This document shows positions 1 to 7,146 of a stretch of DNA of 38,444 nucleotides, piece after piece; the stretch's first letter is position 1, and every line of letters begins with the position of its first letter. Both the position numbers and the translations under genes were made by a program. Location: contig CAIVEH010000170.1 in the NCBI GenBank assembly GCA_903904855.1, positions 1-38,444 of the forward strand. Reading direction: 5' to 3'. This DNA comes from an uncultured Bacteroidota bacterium. GTDB lineage: Bacteria > Bacteroidota > Bacteroidia > Chitinophagales > Chitinophagaceae. The notes beneath the pieces were generated by a model, which was not told the origin of the DNA, did no database searches, and saw nothing but the letters and a program-made list of their open reading frames with translations.

Positions 1-200
1 CTTTGCGGCTTTACGTGAAACTATCATTGCACAATTTTACACAGCGAGTAGTATAACCAGGAATCTAGCTTTTGTTTAATAACTGCGAAATTCTCATATT
101 AGCGCCTTATATAACACAAATCCTTAGTGTAAATTGTGTTTAAACTTTGTGACACTTGTGGTAAACTTTCACACCATAAGGTATATGGTATATAAATTCA

Positions 201-236
201 TGAAAATCCTTTAATCCAAATAATCATGGTTCAGAC
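201..236. repeat. Dispersed intergenic repeat, copy 1
   Basis: On the minus strand this reads as a phrase beginning GTCTGAACC and followed by GGATTAAAGGATTTTCA. It shares the TCTGAACC head with copy 2 at 344-382 and the GGATTA/GGATTTTCA body with the copy near the right edge at 37723-37764. From memory such phrases are common between Bacteroidota genes; I could not check this. Confidence 0.55.
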
Positions 237-343
237 ATATTGCACACTCACCCCCCCAAATGCGCAATTCCCAAAACCTAAATATTTGAAAATCAAGCAA
301 AATGTGTGCAAAAATATTTTTTTCGCCAGTGTGCAATTCTAAA

Positions 344-382
344 TTCTGGCCATTCCTTAATTCCTTAAATTCCGGTTCAGAC
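344..382. repeat. Dispersed intergenic repeat, copy 2 (GGAATTTAAGGAATT variant)
   Basis: On the minus strand it reads GTCTGAACCGGAATTTAAGG followed by further GGAAT units. The 11-base phrase GGTTCAGACAT and the following TTGC are shared with copy 1, with the start points 146 bases apart. The body differs from copy 1 in having GGAATT units in place of GGATT units. Confidence 0.5.
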
Positions 383-434
383 ATTTTGCTTGCCATTATA
401 CTTTAGCTGCGTAATTTTGTAAAAAAATATTCTT

Positions 435-839
435 ATGACTTCAAAAGTTGTGTACATCGGCGACCTCAGAACAACCGCCACCCATCTGCGTTCCGGCAGC
501 AGCATTGAAACCGATGCCCCGGCCGACAACCATGGCAAAGCCGAGCGCTTCTCTCCCACCGATCTCGTTGCCACAGCATTGGCTTCTTGTATCGTTACCA
601 CTATTGGCATTATTGCCCCGTCCATCAATATTACCGGCGCAGTTTGCGATGTGGAGAAAATTATGGTTTCCGATCCCCGGCGCATAGGCGAGATAGTTAT
701 CAATATCTCATTTCCACAAAGCGGCCCTTATACCGACCAGGAAAAAAGCCGCCTTGTGCATATAGCCTCCACTTGCCCCGTTCATCAGTCCCTGCGCCCA
801 GATTGCAAACGTACTATTAACTTCATCTGGCCTGAATAA
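435..839 (+). CDS. OsmC/Ohr family protein
   Basis: A 134-residue protein with the layout of the OsmC/Ohr superfamily, whose members reduce organic hydroperoxides in the cytoplasm with a pair of cysteines. The two expected cysteines are present: C52 in the helix ATALASCIVTTIG and C114 in ASTCPVHQSL. The FSPTDL motif (39-44) before the first cysteine is typical, and the protein is about the normal length for the family. C71 and C124 are extra cysteines. The ATG at 435 has no Shine-Dalgarno sequence, as is usual in this phylum. The gene stands alone, upstream of a secreted protein on the same strand. OsmC versus a YhfA-like subfamily cannot be decided by eye. Confidence 0.85.
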   Translation: MTSKVVYIGDLRTTATHLRSGSSIETDAPADNHGKAERFSPTDLVATALASCIVTTIGIIAPSINITGAVCDVEKIMVSDPRRIGEIVINISFPQSGPYTDQEKSRLVHIASTCPVHQSLRPDCKRTINFIWPE

Positions 840-978
840 TAGCTAATAGTGGCCTGTATATATATCAGTGGGGCTTCAAACAGCGAAAATTCCGTAAAAC
901 TTACACGTTAATCAGCCAGTTATTTCTTTTTTAACAAAAAATATTTTAGTTTGGCATAGTTTTAGATCAAACAATTTT

Positions 979-1590
979 ATGAAAAAGCAAATTCTCATTA
1001 TCGCACTCTTGTTAGGCGGCTTTACGCTTCCTACCTACGCCCAGGTCGAAGTTGGCGTGAATCTTCATATGCAGCCCGTTTGGGGCCCTGTAGGCTACGA
1101 CCATGCCGAATATTACTACATTCCCGATATAGATGTGTACTACAATATTCCCCGTCGGGAGTATACCTGGAATGAAGGCGGACGCTGGATTACAGATATC
1201 ATGTTACCAGAACGGTATGCAACATACGATCTGTACCATGCCTACAAAGTAGTACTTAACGAGCCAAATCCATGGTTCCATCACGACCGTTATCACAGGC
1301 AATATATAGGCTTCCGTGGCCGTCACGATCAGGAAATTATCCGCGACAGCCGCGATTCAAGGTATTATATGAATCCCGGCCATCCCGAACACAGAACATA
1401 TATGCATGATCACAGAGATCAGCCACGCGACCATGGCCGCGATTGGGAAATTCACAGAGATAACCAACGTCAGGATGAACACCGCGAAATCCGCCGCGAT
1501 GACCGCCAGGATAACAGGCGCGATGAGCATCGTGACAATAAGCGCGATGAACACCGCGATGATCGTAAGGATCGGGGAGACAGGCATTAA
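979..1590 (+). CDS. Exported protein with charged Asp/Arg/His-rich tail
   Basis: A 203-residue protein I do not recognise as a named family. Residues 1-21 form a clear signal peptide (MKKQ, a hydrophobic core, cleavage near TYA-Q). Residues 22-125 form a folded-looking region rich in Tyr and Trp. From about residue 140 to the end the chain is almost entirely Asp, Arg, His, Glu, Gln, Asn and Lys in imperfect short units such as RRDEHRDNKRDEHRD, which suggests a disordered, highly charged periplasmic tail that might bind metal or nucleic acid. That role is inference. The gene ends just before a strong hairpin shared with the convergent gpsA gene. Confidence 0.75.
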   Translation: MKKQILIIALLLGGFTLPTYAQVEVGVNLHMQPVWGPVGYDHAEYYYIPDIDVYYNIPRREYTWNEGGRWITDIMLPERYATYDLYHAYKVVLNEPNPWFHHDRYHRQYIGFRGRHDQEIIRDSRDSRYYMNPGHPEHRTYMHDHRDQPRDHGRDWEIHRDNQRQDEHREIRRDDRQDNRRDEHRDNKRDEHRDDRKDRGDRH

Positions 1591-1599
1591 TTCATAATT

Positions 1600-1650
1600 A
1601 AATAAATAATAAAGGCAGGCACTGATATTGCCTGCCTTTATTATTTATTT
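1600..1650. terminator. Bidirectional terminator hairpin
   Basis: A perfect 21-base inverted repeat (1600-1620 and 1630-1650) encloses a 9-base loop. The core of the stem is AAAGGCAGGC / GCCTGCCTTT, and its outer part is A/T only, so each strand ends in a U-rich tail. It lies 9 bases after the stop of the exported-protein gene and 10 bases before the stop of gpsA on the other strand, so it can end both transcripts. Confidence 0.92.
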
Positions 1651-1660
1651 ACAGCCCGTA

Positions 1661-2686
1661 TTATGATAACAACTGCTCCAGTTCCAGAAATCCTTCCGAT
1701 GGATTCAGGTTCTCCCAAAGCATTCGATAAATATATGTAGCTATCGGTATTTCAATTGCAAACTGTTTCGAAATAGCCTGCATACCTCTGGATGCATAAT
1801 AACCTTCGGCCACCATATTCATCTCCAGCATTGTAGCTTTTACGGTATACCCCTTCCCTATCATCGTACCGAAAGTTCTGTTCCTGCTGTGCAGCGAATA
1901 GCAGGTAACCAGTAGGTCGCCCAGGTAGGCGCTTGTATGAAAATCCGGCTGCTCATTCGATGGATGTACTTTATCAAAGTGTGCCTTGAGAAAATGATAC
2001 ATCTCCCGGTAGCAATTGGTGATATATACACTCAGAAAGTTATCGCCATAATCCAGCGCTCTGGCTATACCGGCGCCTATGGCATATATATTCTTCAGCA
2101 CCGCTGCAAACTGCGCCCCCCATATATCATGGTTGCAGGAAGTATGGATATAGGTGTTGCCGAATACTATGGCTACTGCATGAGCCAGCTCGTCATCAAG
2201 CCCCGAAAACGTAAGATAAGAAAGCCGTTCCTCAGCCACTTCTTCTGCATGGCACGGTCCCATAATAGAAACATATTTTTCCAGCGGGAAATTCAGCCTT
2301 TCAGTCAGATAATCATTCAGCAGCAGTAACGCATCCGGTAGTATCCCCTTGATAGCTGAAATGATATTTTTGTCCTTCCACAGGCCAGGTTCCACCTGCT
2401 CAATCACCCCCTGTGCATATGCCGATGGTACCGCAATAATCACAGTATCGCAATTATTCAGTACAAAAGTAAGATCGTTTGTAGGCAGAATAGTTTCTGG
2501 TATAAAGTGTACCGAAGTAAGATAATGAGGATTATGGTGTCTTTGCTTCAGGAAGTTTACCGCTTCCTGGTTGCGCACCCACCAGTGTATTTTCAGTCCG
2601 TTGTCGGTCAATATTTTTGCAAGGGCAGTACCCCAGCTGCCGTTACCTATTATCCCGATCTGTCCCAGATGTTTTTCCAATTCCAA
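1661..2686 (-). CDS. gpsA: NAD(P)H-dependent glycerol-3-phosphate dehydrogenase
   Basis: The enzyme reduces dihydroxyacetone phosphate to sn-glycerol 3-phosphate in the cytoplasm, the first step toward phospholipid. The 341-residue length is normal for the family. A Rossmann dinucleotide motif IGIIGNGSWGTALA lies at residues 10-23. Conserved lysines are K113 (SAIKGI) and K198 (AAVLKNIYAIGAGIA), the latter being the presumed catalytic residue. The GDLLVTC motif (256-262) followed by SRNRTFG (267-273) is the substrate and cofactor signature. It is the last gene of a minus-strand group, 52 bases after the acyl-CoA dehydrogenase stop, and ends at the shared terminator hairpin. Confidence 0.95.
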   Translation of the reverse strand: MELEKHLGQIGIIGNGSWGTALAKILTDNGLKIHWWVRNQEAVNFLKQRHHNPHYLTSVHFIPETILPTNDLTFVLNNCDTVIIAVPSAYAQGVIEQVEPGLWKDKNIISAIKGILPDALLLLNDYLTERLNFPLEKYVSIMGPCHAEEVAEERLSYLTFSGLDDELAHAVAIVFGNTYIHTSCNHDIWGAQFAAVLKNIYAIGAGIARALDYGDNFLSVYITNCYREMYHFLKAHFDKVHPSNEQPDFHTSAYLGDLLVTCYSLHSRNRTFGTMIGKGYTVKATMLEMNMVAEGYYASRGMQAISKQFAIEIPIATYIYRMLWENLNPSEGFLELEQLLS

Positions 2687-2738
2687 TAGTTAAAGATCCA
2701 ACCCTGCATTGCAGGGATATTCAAACAAAAGCAAAGAC

Positions 2739-3881
2739 TTAATCCCTGAGTATATCTCTTGATATTACCAGCTTCTGTATCTCCGAAGTGCCCTCGCCTA
2801 TGGTACATAATTTACTGTCTCTGTAGTATTTCTCTACCGGAAAATCCTTGGTATAGCCATAACCACCGAAAATCTGCACTGCATCTGTCGATACACGCAC
2901 AGCAACTTCCGATGCATAGTACTTGGCCATAGCCGATTCCTTGGTCATCTTTAAGCCCTTGTTCTTAAGGTCAGCAGCCTGGTATATCAGCAGTTCACTG
3001 GCCTCAATCTGTGTTGCCATATCTGCCAGCTTAAAAGCTATCGCCTGGAAATTGGATATCGGCTGATCAAACTGATGGCGCTCTTTCGAGTATTTCAGCG
3101 AAGCATCATAGGCACCTTTTGCAATACCCAGTGCAAGAGCTGCAATCGATATCCTGCCACCATCAAGCACCTTCATTGCCTGGTGAAAACCATTACCCAC
3201 CGGCCCCATTCTCTGGCTGTCCGATATCCGGCAATTATCAAAAATCAACTCAGCAGTTTCACTGGCGCGCATCCCAAGTTTATTCTCCTTCTTACCAGCC
3301 CTGAAACCAGGCGTACCGCGCTCAATGATAAAGGCAGTACTGTTATTCTTGGCACGACGCTCTCCTGTTCGGGCCAATACTACAGCCACGTTTCCGCTGA
3401 TGCCATGTGTTATCCAGTTTTTAGTACCATTAAGCACCCATTCATCCCCTTCCTTAACAGCAGTGCAATTCATGTTGCCGCTGTCGCTGCCGGTATTGGC
3501 CTCTGTAAGTCCCCATGCTCCCAGCCATTCACCGGTTGCCAGTTTGGTAAGATATTTTTTCTTCTGCTCTTCATTGCCAAAGTACATAATATGCCCCGTG
3601 CACAACGAATTATGCGCAGCAACCGAAAGACCAATTGATCCGCACACTTTAGCGAGCTCACTCACCACCGTAACATACTCAAAATACGATAAACCAGAAC
3701 CACCATATTCCACAGGAACCAATACACCCATCAGGCCCAGTTCCCCCATTTTATGAAACAGATCAACAGGAAATTTCTGAGTCTCATCCCATTCCATCAT
3801 ATCCGGACGGATATGCTTATTGGCAAAATCACGTATCATTTCAGCAATGGAGCCTTGCGCATCAGTATGACTAAAATTCAT
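2739..3881 (-). CDS. Acyl-CoA dehydrogenase
   Basis: A 380-residue FAD enzyme that makes the alpha-beta double bond in acyl-CoA thioesters during beta-oxidation or branched-chain amino-acid breakdown. The family signatures are present: GAWGLTEANTGSDSGN for FAD and substrate binding in the middle domain, VQIFGGYGYTKDFPVEKYYRD near the C-terminus, and the catalytic glutamate E363 in IGEGTSEIQ. This glutamate position is the one used by short/medium-chain and butyryl-CoA enzymes. Substrate chain length cannot be read from the sequence. Its start lies 107 bases after the helix-hairpin-helix gene stop, so joint transcription with that gene and with gpsA is possible. Confidence 0.93.
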   Translation of the reverse strand: MNFSHTDAQGSIAEMIRDFANKHIRPDMMEWDETQKFPVDLFHKMGELGLMGVLVPVEYGGSGLSYFEYVTVVSELAKVCGSIGLSVAAHNSLCTGHIMYFGNEEQKKKYLTKLATGEWLGAWGLTEANTGSDSGNMNCTAVKEGDEWVLNGTKNWITHGISGNVAVVLARTGERRAKNNSTAFIIERGTPGFRAGKKENKLGMRASETAELIFDNCRISDSQRMGPVGNGFHQAMKVLDGGRISIAALALGIAKGAYDASLKYSKERHQFDQPISNFQAIAFKLADMATQIEASELLIYQAADLKNKGLKMTKESAMAKYYASEVAVRVSTDAVQIFGGYGYTKDFPVEKYYRDSKLCTIGEGTSEIQKLVISRDILRD

Positions 3882-3988
3882 ATTATCAGAGGACTATATT
3901 AAGCCACAATTTTACAACTTTTTTTTGAAGAGAACTAAAAGGGTTTTTATTAATTACCCAATCAAAAGTTCAGCATATTATACGAAAC

Positions 3989-4462
3989 CTATTTGGGGTT
4001 ATATATTACAAGGTGTTTTTTTAATATTTTATAAGTTTCCAATGAGAAACTTCCCAGGCTTTTTATTTCATCTATATTCTTGAAATGACCATACTTTTTA
4101 CGGTAAGCTACAATCCTTCCGGCAGTTACCGGACCAATCCCATTAAATCGCACCAGTGTTGCCGAATCTGCCGTATTAAGATCCACAATATCATTCATTG
4201 GCACAGGGTTCTTATCCATTACATCCTGAAAATCTTTATGCTCCACAAAGGTCGAATCATCAGTCCTTTCCGGCTGACTGCGTTTAAATTTTCCCCAGGC
4301 AGTTACCAATTTTTGCTCGTTCACCATATCCTTATCTGCTGGCTTCCAGTAGGACAAAGACAGCCGGATAACAATAAGTATAATAAGCAATGCAACCAGG
4401 CTGATCATAGCTACCCTGCCCGACCGGGAAAAAGTGATATAGGATTTTAGTGCCTGTTTCAT
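3989..4462 (-). CDS. ComEA-like helix-hairpin-helix protein
   Basis: A 157-residue protein with one predicted membrane anchor (about residues 17-37, AMISLVALLIILIVIRLSLS), a linker rich in polar residues, and a C-terminal helix-hairpin-helix domain (about 92-155). The motif VDLNTADSATLVRFNGIGPV, then an arginine and further GxG turns, is the ComEA/helix-hairpin-helix pattern that binds DNA backbone without sequence preference. In competent bacteria ComEA holds incoming DNA at the outer face of the inner membrane, and the anchored layout here fits that role. No other competence gene is nearby, so the role remains an inference. It heads the minus-strand group with the acyl-CoA dehydrogenase and gpsA. 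Confidence 0.8.
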   Translation of the reverse strand: MKQALKSYITFSRSGRVAMISLVALLIILIVIRLSLSYWKPADKDMVNEQKLVTAWGKFKRSQPERTDDSTFVEHKDFQDVMDKNPVPMNDIVDLNTADSATLVRFNGIGPVTAGRIVAYRKKYGHFKNIDEIKSLGSFSLETYKILKKHLVIYNPK

Positions 4463-4715
4463 TTATATGCTAAATTAGAAAAAATACACAATTTTTTCTC
4501 AAAGGTTAATATGTGAATTATCTTTCACCCCACCTCGTCGTACTAACTTTTTGGCAGTAGTTTCTCTTTTGTTTAAGATTGACATTAAACGAAAAGCCCA
4601 AATCACACTTTAATTAATTTCCAACACCAGCTTATTGTACTATAATTTTAAGGAAATCATCACTTATCAAATTCGCTTGCTCATTAATTCTCAAAATCCA
4701 GATTCCTGCAATCAT

Positions 4716-4723
4716 TACCTTTG
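4716..4723 (+). promoter_or_regulatory. Candidate -7 promoter element TACCTTTG
   Basis: This is an exact match to the Bacteroidota sigma-ABfr -7 consensus TAnnTTTG, 18 bases before the ATG at 4742. I do not see a clear -33 TTTG at the expected distance. The same octamer occurs before the aminopeptidase gene at 23452-23459. Confidence 0.5.
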
Positions 4724-4741
4724 CACCAAATTCAGTAACCA

Positions 4742-5968
4742 ATGGCTGATACCCAAAATTCCGGTTTCGATACTGTCTGCCTGCATGGCGGACACACACC
4801 CGAAAGCAACCGTGCACACCTCACTCCAATTTATGCATCAAGTACCTATACTTTCGACAGCGCAGAACAGGCGATATCCATGTTCAAAGGCGAAGAGAAG
4901 GGCTATATTTATGGCCGCTGGGGCAACCCTACTATCAGCGAGGCTGAAGAAAAGATAGCACTTTTGGAGGCATACGGGATAAAGGATAACGACGGCCTGC
5001 CGCTGCAGCTCAAGGCCATTCTTCATGCATCGGGTATGGCAGCTATCTGCACCATGCTGCTGGGCAATATAAAAGCCGGGCAGAAGATTATAACACACTA
5101 CTCGCTTTATGGCGGCACCCACGAACTGGTTGAGAAAATACTGCCCGACATGGGTATCGGTTATGTGTTAGTAGACTTTCATGACCCGGCCAAAGTAGAA
5201 GCCGCAGTGAAAGCAGACAGCAGCATAGCCCTGATGCATATAGAAACCCCTGCCAACCCTACCCTGCAATGCCTGGACCTTGAGGCGCTGAGCGCACTGG
5301 GCAAACGGTATGGCCTTGTGGTGTGCGTGGATAATACTTTTGCCACTCCCTACCTGCAGCAGCCATTCAGGTATGATGTAGATTATGTAATGCACAGTAC
5401 AACCAAATTCCTTAATGGGCATGGAACTGCCATAGGAGGTATACTTATTGGTCGCGACCTTGTGAAGATGAACAAAAGCCTCACCAAGATGCACCGCCTG
5501 CTGGGCGGCAACAGCAATGCCTTCGATGCCTTCCTGCTCACCAACGGGCTGCGCACCTTTGGGCTGCGCATGGAGCGGCACTGCAGCAATGCACTGAAGG
5601 TGGCCGAATACCTGGAGCAGCACCCGATGGTGGCTCATGTTAACTACCTTGGCCTGGCCAGCCACCCCGATGCTGCGGTAGCGAAGAAACAGATGAAGCA
5701 CCCCGGAGCAATGCTCAGCTTCGAACTGAAAGGTGGTTTCGAAGCTGGTATACAGTTTATCGACAACCTGAAATTGTGCACCAGCGCAGTATCTCTGGGC
5801 ACCTGTGATACGCTGATCAGCCATCCGGCATCTACTACGCATGTAGGGGTACCGAGGGAAGAACGCATTACCTTTGGTATCACCGATGGGTTGATAAGGA
5901 TGAGTGTAGGGATAGAGAATGTGGAGGACATTATTAAGGATCTGGAAGGGGCATTAAAATCCCCATAA
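4742..5968 (+). CDS. PLP-dependent trans-sulfuration enzyme (methionine or cystathionine gamma-lyase type)
   Basis: A 408-residue enzyme of the Cys/Met metabolism PLP family, which cleaves or exchanges the gamma-substituent of methionine, cystathionine or related amino acids. The PLP lysine is K222 in HSTTKFLNGHG, the ring aspartate is D197 in CVDNTFATP, and the phosphate-binding Tyr/Arg are in YIYGRWGNPT (57-64). The active-site tyrosine is Y123 in SLYGGT. Classical methionine gamma-lyases carry a cysteine directly after this YG, where this protein has glycine, so a cystathionine lyase/synthase-like activity is equally possible. The ATG at 4742 is 18 bases after an exact TAnnTTTG element. 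It is transcribed divergently from the helix-hairpin-helix gene. Confidence 0.88.
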   Translation: MADTQNSGFDTVCLHGGHTPESNRAHLTPIYASSTYTFDSAEQAISMFKGEEKGYIYGRWGNPTISEAEEKIALLEAYGIKDNDGLPLQLKAILHASGMAAICTMLLGNIKAGQKIITHYSLYGGTHELVEKILPDMGIGYVLVDFHDPAKVEAAVKADSSIALMHIETPANPTLQCLDLEALSALGKRYGLVVCVDNTFATPYLQQPFRYDVDYVMHSTTKFLNGHGTAIGGILIGRDLVKMNKSLTKMHRLLGGNSNAFDAFLLTNGLRTFGLRMERHCSNALKVAEYLEQHPMVAHVNYLGLASHPDAAVAKKQMKHPGAMLSFELKGGFEAGIQFIDNLKLCTSAVSLGTCDTLISHPASTTHVGVPREERITFGITDGLIRMSVGIENVEDIIKDLEGALKSP

Positions 5969-6055
5969 TCCGCCACGGCGGAGCTTCACGGATGGATATG
6001 GGTTCAGCTTCAGGACTTTGATCTTATTTTATTGAGCAACTAAATTCATAAATAT

Positions 6056-6718
6056 ATGAGAGCGATACTGATAACTATTTTGACGCTGATAGCATCGATA
6101 CCGGCTATTGCGCAGGATTGTGCTTGCCCTGCAGGGGTGAACAATGATAATGATGATAAAGCAAACAGGGTGTTCCGGTTCGGGAATGGCAAGGAGCTGG
6201 GCTTATGTGGCTACAACTCTGCCGATGGAGACTCGTCCTATACAAAGTTTAGTTTGTTTGAGTGTGGCAGCAATAAGGTCGTTGAGGTATGGGATGTAAC
6301 CAAAACCTGCCAGGCTCTGCTGGTGAAAGATGAACTGTTGGTGAAGGAGTTTTATGGCTTGCCAATCGGGCAGAATTTCAGCACGCTGTGGCGGCCATTT
6401 CTGATACATAAGTTCAGCTACAAAAACGGGGCTGTGCAAGAGGACGAGTATTTCCGTAAAGACCCGGATAAGTACAGTAAAGAGCAGATGGCACAAGTGT
6501 TTGCTGAATACAAAAAGCTACCTGAAGGCGGCAAGCAGAACATGATGCATGTAGCCAATATGCTTTTCTGGGCCAGCTTCTGTGGAAACAAAGAGGCAGA
6601 GGCTGACCTTAAATCCATGCCTGAAAAGTTCGGACCGTTTGAAGGAGTAATTGGAGAAGAGTGGACCGGGATTTATGGTATTTACCAGAAGTGGAAGGGG
6701 ATGAATGGTGGGAAGTGA
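6056..6718 (+). CDS. Exported protein of unknown function
   Basis: A 220-residue protein that I cannot place in a family. Residues 1-20 are a signal peptide (MRAILITILTLIASIPAIAQ) and the mature protein starts DCACPAGVNNDNDD. Six cysteines lie in the mature chain, which suits disulfides in the periplasm. The rest is mixed alpha/beta by eye, with a Lys/Glu-rich C-terminal half. The gene starts 87 bases after the PLP enzyme on the same strand, and a short GC-rich hairpin (TCCGCCACGGCGGA, 5969-5983) lies between them, so co-transcription is uncertain. Confidence 0.7.
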   Translation: MRAILITILTLIASIPAIAQDCACPAGVNNDNDDKANRVFRFGNGKELGLCGYNSADGDSSYTKFSLFECGSNKVVEVWDVTKTCQALLVKDELLVKEFYGLPIGQNFSTLWRPFLIHKFSYKNGAVQEDEYFRKDPDKYSKEQMAQVFAEYKKLPEGGKQNMMHVANMLFWASFCGNKEAEADLKSMPEKFGPFEGVIGEEWTGIYGIYQKWKGMNGGK

Positions 6719-6820
6719 GCCGCTATTACAAACCTATATTCTGATTAGAGTTTTTGATTGTTAATGTTCAATAATTATTATGCAACTTTGCATGATAATA
6801 TTAAACACTATGACTAATAA

Positions 6821-6972
6821 ATGAAAGAGAAGAATTTTTAGTGATCCTGGAAAATAAGTGAAAGAAACTATCCAAAGATCCGGTTGCAGCCAGGAAATTT
6901 CTGGTTGAAGCAGGTATTTACACACCAAAAGGGAACCTTAGAAAACCTTACCGTAATTTATGTATTCCATAA
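6821..6972 (+). pseudogene. Decayed small protein gene (about 50 codons)
   Basis: From 6862 to 6972 one frame reads KKLSKDPVAARKFLVEAGIY, then a threonine, PKGNLRKPYRN and a stop. Upstream, an ATG at 6821 opens MKEKNF in another frame and stops at once (TAG at 6839). Removing one T from the run at 6836-6839 would restore MKEKNFSDPGK, and a TAA and one extra A around 6852-6864 then have to be repaired before the frames join. Two single-base insertions and a nonsense codon fit a decayed gene for a roughly 50-residue protein. The motif DP-AAR-FL-AGI-T-G-L resembles, from memory, small proteins next to toxin-like genes. That family link is unverified. Confidence 0.5.
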
Positions 6973-7110
6973 GACCCGGCCTGATTCTGAGCTTTCATGG
7001 CTACAATAAATCTATTGCAGAAAAAGTACTTACTTGCTAAAGACTTTGGATGATAAATATCATTCGGTTTGGTTATGAATATTTTTCTAAAATAAACAGG
7101 CAAACCTTTC
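6972..7110 (+). pseudogene. Decayed second gene, N-terminal remnant only
   Basis: Directly after the first relic, a frame reads RPGLILSFHGYNKSIAEKVL and stops at TAA 7038-7040. Beyond it, DDKYHSVWL and a YEYFS-like segment can be read in other frames, separated by stops. The order FHG-x-x-KS-AEKVL, then an aromatic DxY-xxWL segment, recalls the start of a predicted toxin-like family I know only loosely (FHGC...DYDWLG...YFW). If so, it is a frameshifted fragment cut short by the ACMSD gene region. The assignment is tentative. Confidence 0.35.
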
Positions 7111-7146
7111 TTAATTTCGCTCAATTAATAACTAACGCTGAATTTA

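Larger units (their letters stand above)
1..434. other. Non-coding mosaic of repeat phrases upstream of the OsmC gene
   Basis: No convincing gene is present. The stretch is AT-rich and built of short phrases: a 'ctttgcggctttacgtgaaa' phrase at the left edge, an 'actttgtgacacttgtggta' phrase around 145-165 that resembles 'tggtgtcccttgtggtta' at 22463-22480, and two copies of a motif ending in GGTTCAGACAT (201-238 and 344-384). A 10-base inverted repeat (ATTGCACACT at 239-248 and its complement at 328-337) and a run of seven C lie between the two copies. The minus-strand open frame at 211-396 is an accident of these repeats. Confidence 0.6.
6719..7146. other. Gap with gene relics
   Basis: No intact gene is visible in 428 bases. 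The stretch holds the remains of two short reading frames on the plus strand (6821-6972 and 6972-about 7110), described separately. It ends in an AT-rich leader before the ACMSD gene containing CTTAATTTCG, a weak match to the -7 element. Confidence 0.6.

Noticed and set aside
211-396. A 61-codon minus-strand frame
   Set aside because: It is made of dispersed-repeat phrases (GGAATTTAAGGAATT) and is better explained as repeat sequence.
2702-2716. CCCTGCATTGCAGGG hairpin between the acyl-CoA dehydrogenase and gpsA as a terminator
   Set aside because: The stem is only six bases with a three-base loop and no U-tract on the minus strand. The two genes may still be co-transcribed.
5168-5842. A 224-codon open frame on the minus strand
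   Set aside because: It is the complement of the PLP enzyme gene and has no recognisable motifs.
5969-5983. GC-rich hairpin after the PLP enzyme gene as a terminator
   Set aside because: The stem is short (TCCGC/GCGGA) and no T-run follows, so termination is not supported.
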